Shown: positions 16,801 to 31,144 of the stretch, in pieces
Position numbering within the stretch: position 1 is the stretch's first letter
How the letters are laid out: every line of letters begins with the position of its first letter
Assembly (NCBI RefSeq): GCF_000004075.3
Contig: NC_026659.2
Location: 25,748,272-25,812,271, forward strand
Length of the DNA: 64,000 nucleotides
From: Cucumis sativus
Lineage: Eukaryota; Streptophyta; Magnoliopsida; Cucurbitales; Cucurbitaceae
Direction: 5' to 3'
Made by a program: the position numbers and the translations under genes
The notes under the pieces: generated by a model
Databases searched by the model: none
Told to the model about the DNA's origin: nothing
What the model saw: only the letters and a program-made list of their open reading frames with translations

Positions 16801-19800
16801 ATCTGCTTTCAATGGATTCAAGAAATAAGTACATCAAATTTACCATTTATCATCATGTTTGGGTATTTTCATTGCCAAAGCTTCCTCCTCATCAACAACT
16901 ACAATGGTCTGCCGCTGTTAAATAAAGCAAACATCATAAAGAACAGAGCCACAGACCAAACATAACTGTCCAACATAAGGGCAGCATAAATGCCACAAAA
17001 CAAATGCTACCACAAAAGAGAGAGAAAAGCACCCACTACACTGTGCCGAACTATTGTGTTGAGATGGTAAGATTAACTTAACAAAGGGATACTAGATCAT
17101 TCCTTTTTTGTCAAAGCCACAAGGATGAAAAATAGAAACATAACAAAAAGGTAATAATCAAAACATACCTTTTGAGGCATCGGAGTATCTGAATCATCCT
17201 TCCTGCAAAGAAGGGGCCAAAATAACGTAAACATGTGAACGGTGGAACGCAATCGGAAAAAATTAACTGAGAATTTATACAAGGTTACTCAATTATTTAG
17301 GTAAACTCATACGTAACTTTTAAGAGAGTCATTTAGATGAGGTAACATTTTTATATCATTCTAGCTCAACCGGATATTTACTTAATTTTATTCATTTTCT
17401 ATTTTGGCCCAGATCAAAAAGTTGTGCCTCAGCTCAATTCTGCAAGGGTTGATCGGTAGGAAATTTGGTTAGAGAGGAAATTAGAGAGTGAAAAAATTCA
17501 ATAATGAGATTTATTTTTTTTAGGAAACAATTTCATATCATGATGTTAAATATATAAAGTAGGACAAAAGTCTCGTCGAAAGAAATTACAAAGGGCTTCT
17601 TCAGTTGGATGTAAGAGAACTTATAAACTCAAGGACACAAATGTACAACTCATAGAATCGATCCTGCTCAAGTAAAGTATCTATGTTTCTCCACTCTTAA
17701 GGGGACGACATGCATCCATAGGATCTTCTTTGGCCATTTTGAATGGATGACCCATAAAAGTCATAACCAACCATGGCAAAACATCAATGGGAGTATTACT
17801 GACCATCCAAACGCTGTGAGGAGATAACATCAAGAGCAAGAGAAAAAATAAATATGGGCTTGAGTTGCATTATGTGATTGCATGAGGCACCAACTAGGAG
17901 AAATGGTCAACCACAAGCATTCTTCATGGAATTCTAAAGCTTCCACAGTAGGAGATATAACATTTTAGGGTCAATATTTTGCCATATTGAATTCTACAGC
18001 TACCTGTCAATATCCCTCCCAGCAGAAGAAATGGAGCTAGCCCGATGAAAGATCCTCCCTCAGCAAGCTTCCACATTCATAGAAGGCTAGAGAGAACTTG
18101 ATAATGGGATTGGATATACTGCAGATCTCATAGCCATTTTCTGTGACTCTGACATAGGGAGACCTTTATCTCATTCTCAGACTCTTTTATTCCTAAATCT
18201 AAAACATACATCTAGTACATAAGAGCATAACATGTATCCCAAACATATTTCGGAAAAAGATATAGAATTGTGAAGAGATGTCTACAATGCTGTATATGAA
18301 GGATGGAGGCATAGTTGCGAGATTAAAGGACTGTGGGTTAAGAAATACAAGTAACTGCCTCTGACATGATCTAACCATTTGATACAAAATATGTTCCTAT
18401 CCCCAATTCCAAGCATGAACAGCTGACCAGTCAACACACATCCAATGGACTTTGTCTAAAATCATGTAAAGAACAAAGAGAGAGAGATAAAAAGCTTTCA
18501 AGCATAAATGAGAATAGCTTGTGATATAATCCACATAATTTCGATCACCAGAGTTTGGTCTCATTAAAGAATAAATACCACGTGAACAATTAGAAGAGTA
18601 GGGTTCGGCTTATGGTGGTCACTTACCAAGGGTAATTAATCCGCAAATTTTCTTGGCAACCATAGTAGGTTCAGGTAGTTGTCAGATGATAATAGTTGTG
18701 GTGTTCACAAACTAGGTTGGACACATGGATATGAAAGAAAAATCCACATACTATCATATAAATAGTAGCAATCACTCATTTCCACAAAAACTCTTCTTCT
18801 TGTGTGAATTTCCTCAACCACTTAGAGAATAGAATGTCATTACTTTATTCAAAAGCTTACCTCAATCCCCCAGAAAAGGCAAAAGGCCTAATCCCATTTC
18901 ACCAAGTGACTGCTTGGGAGATAGCTACCACCATTCTGAAGGAAGATTCTAATAAAATGCTCCATGTTATTTTATAATTTACAGTTAAAGTTATTATTCA
19001 CTTTCTTCATTTTACATTATTATCATTTTTTTTTTTTTTTTTCTTATGGAGACAGTTCTTCATTTCTTTAGTGAAATTTTTTTCCAAGATTTGAGTAACT
19101 TTATATCACTACAATCTTATACAGAGGATATAAGTGTTTTTTTTATAAGAAGCTCCGTAAGTTTTGTTAATTAACTTGTATAATTTTGGTAAATTTTCAT
19201 TGTTTCCATGTTTTTTTTTTTCGGCAAATATCCATTGACATCTTCTAAAGTTCAAGACATGAATATTCATCAATATTGACATCTAAGTCCTTAACTCAAG
19301 TTAATTTATGTGCAATGATAAAATACTGAAACAAACAAAGAACGTAACAAATCTAAACGTCCAACCACCTCAAATGACATAGCTAATTCTTGTATTGGAT
19401 AGATTTGTACAGTTTACTAGGTAAGAAATGAAAAACTACCCTCTCAAAACAGCTTCCTAATGATGGGAAAATTTTTAAAAGGTAGTCCAAGGGGGGTTAA
19501 AGTAGACTTACTTCCCAAAACGCTCAGGTTGCCATTCATTGACATGAAAATCAATATGATCGGAACTTCTACTATTTTGGGCAGCAACTGAAGAAACTTT
19601 TTTATGTACATCGGTAGAAAGACTGTTGACAAATTTGAATGGCTGCTGTCTGGATGATGTTTGACCCTTCTGTTTTACTTTTGGGGATAATTTACCATTA
19701 GATCTTTGTCTCCGATTATCACAGTGTCCCAAAATCGAAAGCTCTTCACCAAAGGCGCTATTATTCCGTTCTGTCTGCTCAGATAATTTAAAATACAAAC

Positions 19801-22595
19801 AAGAATTATGTTGAGGACTGAAGTAAATCAAACAGTTAAAAGATATTTATTTTTATGTAGACTGAAGTAAATTGAAAAGTGACAAATTTATGGAGCATAG
19901 TACTTTTTGTTCCAACTTCTGGTTAAAACGAGCAGCGAATATGGACACTGAATCAGCTGAAGATGAAGCAATCCTTTCCCTACCTACGTAAGACATACAC
20001 ACAAAAAGATGTAAGCAATAGTGGGCATGATTAATTGACAAATTTTGAGTTATGGATATTTCTTGGTAGTTGATAATATATCTAAACTGTATGTAAGAAA
20101 GCACCGTGGTGATTTAAAAATTAGAAAAGCTGAGAAATTGTCTCTTACACTTCTCATCAATAAGATAAAAGATCAGAATTGAATATTTATTCACGCAACT
20201 CACCTCCAGCAGAAAATTGATGGTATCAAATTTACCTCCAAAGTTAATTTATCAGCTATGATTAAAAAATAAAAATAAAAAAAGGCACTAAAAGTACAAA
20301 TATTCATGAAAAATAAAGCAGAAAAATATGTCCAATGCCAGTGGGGAAGAATCTAAATTGAACTCCCTCCTCGTCCACTTCCGTTATCTAATCAAGATGT
20401 GATTTCAAAGATCTGAGTCTATTTTCATCATGATCTAATATCTTCCTTTTCATTAATTGCAAGTACATACTGTTCTTCAAAGATACCCTAATTGTGGGTG
20501 AAGAAAATAGTTCAAAACTAAAGGATTTCTACATTTCTTCTTATCAGTCGCCCTACTTATTCCCTTCTCACTAAGAGCAGAGAAAGTTCAACTAAGTGAG
20601 TGATTGCATATCAACTAAGGGCTGGCAAACGATGAAGCCTTCTTACATCATATAGTAACTTAGTTTGGCTTGACTCCCTGTTGGGCCATCTTTTATGTGC
20701 CCTTTTATATACAAATGGGTAGGCGATTTCTGATGGTGAAAAGAACATAAATAGTTCCTTTTTTCTTCCCACTTTTTTCTCTGAAGAAAATAGCTTAAAC
20801 GTCTTGGCAGACGAATGTGCTTGAATTCATACGAGAGAGATTATATTGAGCATTACATGAATGAAAACATTCTACATCACAGTTCAAGCACTCAGCCACT
20901 CCAGATCCATAAAAAAAAATTCATTGAATCAAAGTGCGGCAATACTATTCAATGTATAATTTGGGGTTTTAAGGTCAGTATGGGAGCGCAATAAGAATAA
21001 ATCAAAAGGAAATTTTAGTCCCAGATTCAGAACCCTACCAACTACACTTGAGTTAGTTGGCTGAGAGAGATTTTCGCATCCAGTAGCTTCCTGAAAAATA
21101 AGAAAAGCAGGAGAAGTTAGGACCGAGTTAGGATGGTAAAAAATCATATGAAGATATCTGCTTCTTGATATTTCTCACCAACATCGAGATAGATTTGCTT
21201 CAATAAAAGTTGACTTGCAATAGCAAGGTTCCAGTACTAGTCCATATAGGTTGACAACATAATTATTAGCCACTTTTCTCCCTAGCAGAGATTCCAGAGA
21301 TGAGGTAAATATAAATGGCCATGTGGTTACCCCATCCCATGTTTTTTCTTTTAAAAAGATCGTGGGTTCAAATATTCAGTCACATTTGCATCTGTACCTG
21401 TTTTTAATATTGTAAAGGGATTCTAAGACACAGGTAAATGAGGTTTTCAAACGAGCTGTTGACCTTATAAATTATATCTGTTTATAAATAAGCTAGTGTT
21501 GTTGAGTAATGTGCCCAACTTGCAAAGCACCTTCTTGTAATCTGTGTCAACAAGAGCTTCCATTAACAACAACCAACGTTGGCTCAAGCAACTACTCCGA
21601 TACCAAAATGGTGTAGCCTGTGAGACTAACTATCATTCTCTCCAAGAAGTCTATCAAAAACATTTTTATTGTGAATACAAGAAAGCAATTCTCTATATTA
21701 GAGATCTAGGAAATAAACTAAAGTATTTAAAGGGAAAATATTTAGATGGTGATATTTCTAACTTTTCCACCTCAAAATTCTCAGACTTGTCAAGCTAGAT
21801 AGGAGAGACGAGAAACCGATTAACACAATAAAATGTACTCGTAATTCCAGTGGGATTTAGAAGTAATCAAACAGCACCTCCACCAAATGGGAAGTGTTTC
21901 TCAACTCGTCCGTAGTTGGGAGGGTTTCTCTCCTTTAGTTATACCATTCAATCGTGATAATGAAAAGTTGTCGCAACATAGCCCTTTTAGTTACGAACGA
22001 CTAAAGTACTGACCAGTCAAAATAACAGACATGAATGCCAAAAGGGCGAGTTCAACTTATATGAAACAGCAAAGTAAGTTCCGTGAAAATATCGATGATC
22101 AAACAAGATTTATTAAGGAAAAGGAAAGCATGAGATTGATTAGATAATCAGCATTAGAACGAAGGTCTGAACATACAAAATTTCCCCAGATGACGCATAA
22201 AATCAAAAACAACCAATTGCCGAATTTTAAATTTTCCCAAGAAACCAAAATTACCAACCGTAACAAAAAAATACCTTTTCAATTCGACGGAGCTTTCTGG
22301 ATTCCCTCTCTTCCTCTAAAAGCTCAATACTGCGACGAAGCTTTTCCCCCTTGTCTGACAATCTGTAACAAGAGGTCTTCGATAAATTCTTCATTCTGTC
22401 AATCTTATCTTCCAGCTCCCCATCACTAAGCTTTTGGAGTTCTTCCCTGAAGGAATGCTCCCAATCGGAGCCCATTTTCGAGGTGGTGGTGGCAATGAGT
22501 AAATCAGGTATAGGGTCGTCGTCTTTACGAGCCCAAACTTTTCCCCAGTCAATCTTAAAAGGTGCGTTGGTGGGTTTATCTCGCTGGATCACCAT
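13807..22595 (-). CDS. ULP1D: OTS1/OTS2-type ubiquitin-like-specific (SUMO) protease, C48 family
   Basis: Fourteen exons keep frame on the minus strand: 22595-22275, 21090-21039, 19983-19904, 19774-19512, 17202-17169, 16914-16844, 16743-16711, 16592-16497, 15645-15543, 15117-15020, 14929-14807, 14679-14565, 14143-14036 and 13956-13807. They give 548 residues. The C48 cysteine protease domain covers roughly the last 230, with His386 (HWSLVIIC), Asp409 (ILHLDSL), Gln467 (PQQKND) and the nucleophile Cys473 (DCGLFVLYF). The long N-terminus carries the DKGEKLRRSIELLEEE block shared with Arabidopsis OTS1/OTS2. Those enzymes remove SUMO from nuclear proteins and limit salt and gibberellin responses. 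Intron 11 appears to use a GC donor (AG|GCATGT); no GT donor nearby keeps frame. One large intron (17203-19511) has no recognisable content. N-terminal exons are less certain than the catalytic ones. Confidence 0.9.
16111..16137 (+). repeat. Poly-C/poly-A homopolymer tract
   Basis: About 14 C are followed directly by about 13 A, inside an intron of the SUMO protease gene. Such tracts are prone to length change and to sequencing error. Confidence 0.8.
21300..21430 (+). other. Possible SINE-like fragment (tRNA B-box look-alike)
   Basis: GTGGGTTCAAATATTC (about 21363-21378) resembles an RNA polymerase III B box (GGTTCRANNCC) with a weak 3' half. It lies in intron 1 of the SUMO protease gene. 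I see no clear A box, poly-A tail or target-site duplication, so this is only a candidate relic. Confidence 0.15.
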
Positions 22596-24552
22596 GTGTA
22601 TGCATCTGATGAAGCAGAAACTTCAGCTGTTATTTTCGTATCTCTTTCTCCCTCGGCCTCAGTTTATTAGCCTCTCGGTTCTCGACACCGCACCTTTTAC
22701 ACAAAGTGGCGGCAGCGCCAGAACGGAAAAAACTTTCGTTTTTTTCTTTTGGAAACCTTTCCGTTCCAATTTCCAATTCATGGAATTAACCTTTTTATTT
22801 TTTCATAAATCGATAATTTTTTAGTGTGACAAAAATAACTTTAAAATTAAATTAAAAATTACAAAAAATGCATTATGTTGATCAATTTGTTTGAATATTT
22901 TAAACTTCTAAAATAACCAAATTCAAACAAATTATATTAATATCCTCAATCTTTATGAGGTAAATACTCATAACGTTATACAAAATTCTACTAAATGAAA
23001 TTAAAAAAATAGTTGTAAATAAAGTTATTTCTTTGCCAGTAGTCGTGAAGTTGAACAAAAGTAATTTTGTCTAATTTTAATTGTCTTTTGTGTGTATGAA
23101 TTTTATATATCTCATTTGAAACTTATTCAACGTGAACCAAATACATTTGTGTCCAAAAACGGTAAGCTTACGTTTTTCTTTTAAATATAATGCTTGAGGA
23201 AGCTACATTTTTTGTCATTTTAATTTATCCTTTCTTCTCATTTTTTGTCCATAATGGTATGCCTTTCAAAACGTATATTTATATATTCTCATAGTCGACT
23301 TCCTAATTCCTATTACCCTCATCCTCATACCAATTTAATTGTCTTTGGTTTTTTAGTGTGACAGCTACAAAACATAGTTTGATTTTAGATAGGTTTAAAA
23401 CGATAGCCACTATATGCAACTTAATTAGTTATGGTAAGTTAACGTGTAATTTATTTCATAGTAAACCACGTATTTCTTAAAACTCAATTAACGTATAAAA
23501 GAAGAAAGACAAAATAACAACACTGATAAATTTAGTTCGATTCAATAAGGCATTTTACTCAGCATACCTGAAGACAAACAATAAACAAAAGAAAATGATG
23601 ACAAAACTAACTAATGCATGACTTTCATTGTTGTGTTAACCACGCATTCTGCATGTTTCTAGTGATACAGTATAGGGTTCATTGATCAGTGTGATATTTC
23701 AATCTGGATAAATTATTAACTATTCCTCCTTTTACTAATATTACATAATGTTATTGTAAACTACGACATGTACCTAGGTATACAAGCATTGATTTCAAAT
23801 CATAAAATTAAACATGTTCCATGGCAACTCTAGACAGGGAGTGTTTGTTTTATGAGTGATAATGGAAAATTTGTCTCATAAGTCATATTTACAATAATCC
23901 AATATAATCATACACAAAATTTTTACTTCACATGATTTTTCGTTCAATTCATTCAAATCTACTAGATAATTTTTCTCGTTATTGAAGAACCTCCTCGCTT
24001 CATCCATTTATTTCCAAAAGGTGGCAAAGACCGATTAAAGTTTTACGTACTTGTCGACTATATTGAAATTAAAGAATTTGAACTCAATACACTCTATATT
24101 TGATTGGATATTTAAAAATACATTATGCCTATATTAAATCATTCAAAATAAAGTGAAAAAGGAGTATAAATCAATTGAGTACTCTTAAGTCACGTACTTA
24201 GTGAGAGGTTTCACGTCATTTTCAATATCCAAAAGAAAAAAACGAGGGTGGGTGATTGGGCCTGAGGCCCAAAAAGAGTTTCACATAGCCCATATTGGTT
24301 ACTACTGGACCCAAACCTACTAAAGTGTCCATGTAGGTTACGCAAGCGCCACGTGGACCAATGATACGTCACCTGTTAAACTCACCCGCTGAAAGAGAAA
24401 CAGGCAATCTCTCATTCTCAATGTTTCTCCGGCTGTTCCCTTCTTCTCTAGTCTCTAGGGCACAACGTAACTCAATTTTTCTTGTTCGTCGGAAAATCTG
24501 AAAGATAAAGCCTGGAAGATTTCAACTTTCTTCCGATCTTCTTTCCACTTCG
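22596..24552. other. Divergent intergenic region between the SUMO protease and RBM25 genes
   Basis: There is no gene here. Near RBM25 the sequence becomes less AT-rich and holds TGGGCC (24257-24262), its inverse GGCCCA (24266-24271), AGCCCA (24287-24292), a G-box CACGTG (24350-24355) and TACGTCA (24365-24371). The last two are bZIP-type sites. The rest is AT-rich. Confidence 0.55.
24350..24371 (+). promoter_or_regulatory. G-box plus TACGTCA element upstream of RBM25
   Basis: CACGTG and TACGTCA stand within 22 bp, with a CCAAT between them, about 180-200 bp before the RBM25 start codon. The motifs are exact; their use is inferred. Confidence 0.45.
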
Positions 24553-27500
24553 ATGGCGGATTCTTCATCTTCCCCTGCTACTCTCGATTCAAATCCTCAA
24601 CCTGCCGAACCCGAAAACCCCAATTCCCAGCCCATTAAACCCGAATCTGCCGCTTCTTCTTTCCCTCCACCGCAATCCTTACCACCAACATCGCTTTCTG
24701 TCGGAATAAACCCTACCCTGCATCCACCCTTAGTGTCAACGCTGCAACCACCTCTATCGTATGCTCCCTCGCCCTTATCGGGTACGATGGCTGTTCCTCC
24801 GACGGCTCCGTCTTTCCGGCCGGTGCCTCTCTCAGCTCATCATTTCTCGCCCATGCCTGGTACTGGCATGATGAACCCAAGCTATTCGAACCCTGGGGTT
24901 CAGCCTCCGGGGGTTAGCTCGGTTGCGGCGCCTGCTCCGGGTATGGTAAGTGGCGGCACAGGAGCAGTTCCAGTTCCAGTGCCACAACCGATGATGGCTT
25001 ATCAAGTTCCACCGGGTCAGGTTCCGAATCAGGTGATGAGGCCGTACGCCACTATGCCAAATGGTTTTGCAGCTGTGCCAACTGCTACTCCTCAAGGGGC
25101 TTTTCCTCTCCCTGGTGGGTTTTCTTTATCCTTACTGTTTCTTACATTTTCAATTGCTAATGTGATTGCGGAATCATCTTTGAACCATTTCTCTTATTTA
25201 GTGATTGTTACTGCGTTGCTTGCAATTGTTAACCATTCTGTCTGTTGACGATGTTAATTACATCACCCGCATTCCTTTCGAGTTGGTTATCAACTGGAAT
25301 AAGTTGAACTTCGACTAAAATCTAACTTTGGTTTTCGTTTGATTTTGACTTGAAAATTAATAATTTTCTAAGTATTGACGCAAAGTAAATGTTCCGCGCA
25401 TGTTATGATGCCTCGGAAAGAGTTTGCAAAAATAAGTTCGAAGTCTATTAAAAATTTTCGTGTTGGTAAGATGAAGGGTATCGATGACAGGATGTTTTCT
25501 CCTACAGCGTCTTGTCTCTTGATTGAATACGGTGAGAAAGGTTGGAAGGCTTCATATTGCTTAGAGAACTCCCAACTTCAACTCCTTTTTTGGTATGGTC
25601 ATTCATATTTGTCTGTTATTCTTGTTTGCTTTCAGCATGGTTTTCTTTCTGAAAAAAATGGGATTCTGTTACTAAGCCAAGAGACAAGTTGGTATTTATA
25701 ATACTAGTATAGTATTGAAGAGCCCTTCCTTTTGCCCTACTACATAATATACGGCTGTGTCATTTCTATTTACTAGGATTTTACTGGTAGTTATATTGGA
25801 TACTGTCCCTGGATAATTGAATTGCCAGAAGCAGACCATGTTAGCACCTGAGTGTTCTTCGTTCGCCTTGTTTCTAAGGTATCAAATTCTCTTAATTAAT
25901 TTTTTTTCCTGATATTTTCTTTGATTCCTTTTACTACACCATCAAAGATCTAACAATTGGAAACTTGAGAGTGAATTTTGAGAACATGATTTTTTTTTCA
26001 ATCGATTATCTGTGTGTATGAGTTGCTCAAAGCGTTGTGCTTCTTAAATCATAAAATTCTGCTTTTGATGGACTGGATTTTGAGAAGGCTGCAGTTCAAG
26101 AGTAAGGTAAGACTAATTTACGTAACAGTTCAAGGAATTTGGTGCTATCATTTGAATGTTTTCATCAGGTTATCTATGCATTCAGCTGCTGATAGTTTCA
26201 ATTCCTATCCTGCCATCGTTTATATGCTTTGGATTTTGGTAATGGCATTTATGAATCCCCATCGATTATTCTTCTATATATTTTAAACACCATTATGGTT
26301 AGATGTGAGTAGTCTGCCAACACTTTCTGATGCATATTTGCAAGATGTGTTTTTTTTTTTTTTTTTTGTGCAGGAGTTCCACGTTTTCCTTCTCCATATC
26401 CTGGTATGATTAGGACACCTTTTCCTCCACGGCCACCTGGTGCTATGGGCATGGTCCCAGGAATGCCACGACCTCCTATTCCTGGGATTCCGGGTGTTCG
26501 CCCAATCATTCCTCCTGTGGTTAGGCCTGCTATTCTTCCAAGTATTACACCAGCTGAGAAACCACAAACTACTATTTATATTGGTCGAATTGCTCAATCA
26601 GTGGATAATGATTTCATGCTGTCCCTTCTTCAGGTAGGTTGATCATTCTCCATGTTACATTTCTTCTGTTTTTTCTTATTTTTTCTCTTTTTTTCCCCCC
26701 ATCAATTTAATGGCCTATATTTGATATGCTTCTGTTTCTTTTAGCTATGTGGACCAGTGAAGAGCTGGAAACGGGCCCAAGATCCTTCGGATGGAACTCC
26801 TAGAACTTTTGGATTCTGCGAGTTTGAATCTGCTGAAGGTGTTCTTCGCGCTCTACGATTACTGACAAAGTTAAACATTGATGGACAAGAACTAGGGGTA
26901 TGATGGGATTTGCTACAATTTGAGCAGATATCCTGTTTTGTTTTATTAACATTCAATTCTTCATAAATCTATTACAAAAGTTTCTGGTTTTGTTTGTATT
27001 AGCGTTTTCCATGTTGCCATACTCTTTATTGTCTACATGTGGCTTGGGCTCTCAATTGCTGATCTTTGGTCAATAAATATTAATGTATATTTTAACTTTT
27101 CCTGTATTAGAATGTTCATCTTCTAGTGAATCCTTACCCTTTTTAAAAATTATTCTATAACACATTGGTATACATTCGCTCTACAAATTTAAGTTCATTT
27201 GAAAATTTGTTTAGTCTTCACATTCATTCTTAATAGGGGACGTTGTATTTTTCTGTTGTTGTTGTTTATTTATTTATTTATTCATTTATAAATATTTAGG
27301 GGACTTCGCAGTTGCGTATTTTGGTTCTATTTCTTCTTCATTTTGACATCTCAGATTAAAGCTTCATGGGTTATTTATCAATTATGGGCTTCATTGTTGT
27401 AATGTGGTTCTCTCATGTTTTTCTTCTGTCATTCCTTTTTCTTTTCCTTCTAGAGGCAATTGTATGGTTTAGATTAGAATCATAAATTTTTAGTTGCAAA

Positions 27501-30236
27501 ATAGCTCTCCAAATGGAGATCAAATAGGAAAAGATGTAATGAGTAGAAGGATGCTTATTCTTGCACCTTGAAAAGACAGTAAAAGGACGTGTATTTTGTT
27601 TTATTTTTGGATTTATATTTGATACATCTTGTTGTGATCTTACTTTAAGTGCTGAAAATTTTGACCTCTGTGTTCTTCTTTTGCTTCCTGCCTATCTAGC
27701 TTCTGTTGACAATGAATTTTCCCCTCTTTTCACTTGGATGGCATGTATTTTCTTTCGATAAGCTAGTTTGTTCTTCTCCTTCTTTCTTATGGTGGTACAT
27801 CATGCATCAAGTTTTGTTTTCTACATTCAACTTACTTTAATATAAATGTATCATTATGTTTTAAACAAACAGCTAAAGGGTACTCAAGCAACAAGAGATT
27901 ATCTGAAGCGTTATGTTGAAAAGAAAGCAGAGAACTCGAAGAAACTGAAAGAAACACAAGCTTCGGAGACTAAGGAAGAAGAAACAGACACAACAAATGT
28001 GGCTAAAAAAGAAACTTCAAAGCCCTCTGCAGAGGATTCAAAGGAAGATCATGATTCAGGGGAAAAAGATTTTGATATTGCCTGTTCTGCAGTCTTAAGT
28101 GATGAAGATAGAGATGCGGATCGTGAGGCAAAAGAAAAGCTTACAAATGCACTGGAGGAGAGGATGAAGTCTAGACCTCTTCCACCACCTCCTCTACTGA
28201 CAACCACTGATGTCTCTGATAATTCAAGTGTGGAACCATCTGCTAAACCCAAAGATGGTGAAGCTGATGGTGATACTTCGAAACCCGGTGAGTGATTGTA
28301 ATTTGGTTGTCCAAATGTTGTCTTTATTGCATGAAAAACATGCACAGTAGTAAACAATGTTTACAGCGTGGTCTTCTGTTTCTTGTATAAGAAAAGCGTG
28401 GTCTTATGTTCATTACTAGTAGTTTAGGCTTCTTTCCTTTTTTTTTTTCTGAATGTGCATGTGCTTGGTTACTTATTTGTCAAAACTTCCTACAGATGCA
28501 GCTGATGATAGAAATGATGAGGACACAACCAGTGATCATAAACAAGCTAGTGAGCACGACAAGCCTGAAACAAGCTCACCTGAAAGAAGTAGAAGGTATG
28601 ACAGGAGAAGTCGAGAAAGAGACAGGGAGAGGGATCTGAAAAGGGATAAGGAACGGGAAATTGAGAGATATGAAAGAGAGACAGAACGGGAGCGAGCTAG
28701 GAAAGAAAGGGAACAAAGAAGAAAGTTTGAGGAGGCCGAGCGACAGTACGAAGAATGTCTCAAAGAGTGGGAATATCGAGAAAGGGAGAGAGAGAAGCAG
28801 AGGCAGTATGAGAAGGAGAGGGAGAAAGAGAAAGAGCGTAAAAGAAAGAAAGAGATATTGTACGATGAAGATGATGAGGATGATGATTCAAGAAGAAAAT
28901 GGCGCAGAGGTGCTCTGGAGGAAAAGAGGAAGAAGAGGTCTAGAGAAAAGGAGGATGATTCATTCGATAGACAAAGAGAGGAGGAAGAAATTGCAGAGGC
29001 CAAGAGGAAGGCTGAGGAGGAACAGCTGCAGAAACTGAGAGATCCACCTAAACTTCTACCTAGCCAGACAATTAGTGTCAGTGAGAAAACAGTTACCGCT
29101 GAAGAATCCACCATTGAGATTAAAGTTGTGGCTTCTGAACGTGAATCTGAGATTGACTCTAGCTGTGATAACCATATAGGTAATTCTCTCATCTGTGAGG
29201 AGCCTTCTCTTAGATCTGCATGTCTAGTAACTTTTCTCTTGTATTCTATTATTTGGATGACTTATCTCATATGTGACAGGAGATGGAATCTTACAAAATG
29301 GTAGTGGTGATGAATTAAATACGATACCATCAGAGACTCGACAGAGTGGAGGGTTGCCTGGCAAAAGGTTAGGATTTGGTTTAGTGGGATCTGGAAAGCG
29401 GACTGCTGTTCCTTCAGTTTTTCATGAGGAGGAGGATGATGAAGCACATAAAGAGAAGAAGATGAGGCCGCTGGTTCCAATTGATTACTCAGCTGAGGAA
29501 CTTCAGGCTGTGCAACCTCCCAGTACTGGGGCTTTGCCGCCAAATTTAGCTGCAGCAGCCGAGTTTGCAAAACGTATATCTAATGTTAATTCCAAAGAAG
29601 AGAAGCCTGACAGTGAAAGGGAGCGAGGAAGGCGTCCTAGTGAAAAGTCAGGTCATCGGGACCGAAATGACGAGGATACCCATCGCAGCAAAGATGAGAA
29701 CAAAGCAACAGACAGAGATAGGGAGCGGGACCATGTTTTGGATAAAGTAAAAACACCAGATAACAAAAAGCTTTTGGATGCAAAACAGTTGATTGATATG
29801 ATTCCGAAGACTAAGGAGGAGTTATTCTCATATGATATTAATTGGGCTATTTATGAAAAGGTACGAATTTTATTGATTTTATTTTTCTTAGTTATTTTAT
29901 GGGCATTGACATTTTATTTGAGACTGCTACATGAATAACTTTGGATTCTGAAAATTTAACACATCGCTATACTTATATTTGCAGCATGCGCTACATGAGA
30001 GAATGAGACCGTGGATATCAAAAAAGATAACAGAGTTTTTGGGGGAAGAAGAAACGACTCTTGTGGATTACATAGTTTCAAGTACTCAAGAACACGTGAA
30101 GGCATCTCAGATGCTGGAGCTGCTTCAGTCAATTTTGGATGAAGAAGCTGAAATGTTTGTTCTGAAGATGTGGAGAATGCTAATCTTCGAAATAAAAAAG
30201 GTAGAGACTGGTCTAGCTTTCAGAACAAAAGCATGA
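24553..30236 (+). CDS. RBM25: RBM25-like splicing factor with RRM and PWI domains
   Basis: Seven coding exons (24553-25114, 26374-26633, 26745-26897, 27873-28287, 28496-29179, 29280-29860, 29985-30236) give 968 residues. Human RBM25 and its Arabidopsis relative are nuclear RNA-binding regulators of alternative splicing, and the plant protein has been tied to ABA-responsive splicing. In order, the protein has a Pro-rich N-terminus up to about 250, an RRM (RNP2 IYIGRI; RNP1 RTFGFCEF) at about 253-325, a long Arg/Glu/Lys/Asp-rich helical region at about 480-690, and a PWI domain at about 880-960 (ERMRPWISKKITEFLG). The domain order is the same as in animal RBM25. All splice sites are GT-AG and in phase. 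The start is the first ATG after a leader with no in-frame ATG. Intron 1 (1.26 kb) and intron 3 (1 kb) are the longest. Confidence 0.93.
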
Positions 30237-31144
30237 GTTTAGTTTTCGAAATGGGGTGCTTTCCTTTATGGTGGTATTTTTCATGGATCGGGTCTTTACT
30301 CAATTGTATGCTTCAGATTCATTCTTTTTAGTAAGTACGGTCGAACTCTGTCTCCCATGAGAGCTTGCACTTGTAGCTTAAAGAAAAAAAGGAAGAAATT
30401 CTAATCCACAGTTTTTAGTTTAGTGTTGACTCTTTGAGATACTCCATTTTGAAATTTTGAAGCGGAAGCAGCAACTTCAGTATATTGTATATTTGCACTT
30501 AAAAGTTAGAAAAAGCTAAGTCTTTTGTGCAGTTGGTGGTCTAATGGGTGGATTGGACCGTGGGAAGCAGATTAACAAATCAGAAAATTAGAAATTTATT
30601 TGATTTAGCTTGTTGTTCCTTGTGTTTTGTGATCGGAATGAAACGTTAGCTTACTACTCCAAGTGCTGAAATGTTAGCTTACTACTCCTAGTGCGCCTCT
30701 CCTTTTTCCCAACTTTGTAGCAAACATTTACAAAGAATTCTCATTCTCTTTGTGATTGACACTCGTTACATTTATGATTGATACATGATTCATGAATACA
30801 AATCCTATCACGATTGCTAGTAAACGTGATGTCTGTTAAAAAAACTGAACTTTTATTTTCCAGGAAGTCGTGAAGATAAGTCTTTGAATTCTATAGGTTT
30901 TACAATTCTGAATCATTTGCTATCCATCAACACACCACATCGTATAAGCCATTATATATACTCACTTATGTACAAAAAGCTACAATGACCTGCACATCAC
31001 TTCAAACCACTGATCTTTCAAAACCAATTCAATTTTTATTTCACCACAAAGTAAGCAACAAACAAAACTAAAATCACTAGTCTATTTTTAATGTACATGT
31101 ACATATGTACGGAATTGGTGTACAAGTTTAAAATTAGACTCCAA
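30237..31144. other. Convergent gap between RBM25 and the nucleoside transporter gene
   Basis: This holds the 3' untranslated regions of the two facing genes. No other gene is seen. Confidence 0.5.

Noticed and set aside
28536-29192. Long Ser/Leu-rich reading frame of 218 codons on the minus strand
   Set aside because: It is the antisense shadow of the Arg/Glu-rich part of RBM25; the sense strand is clearly coding.
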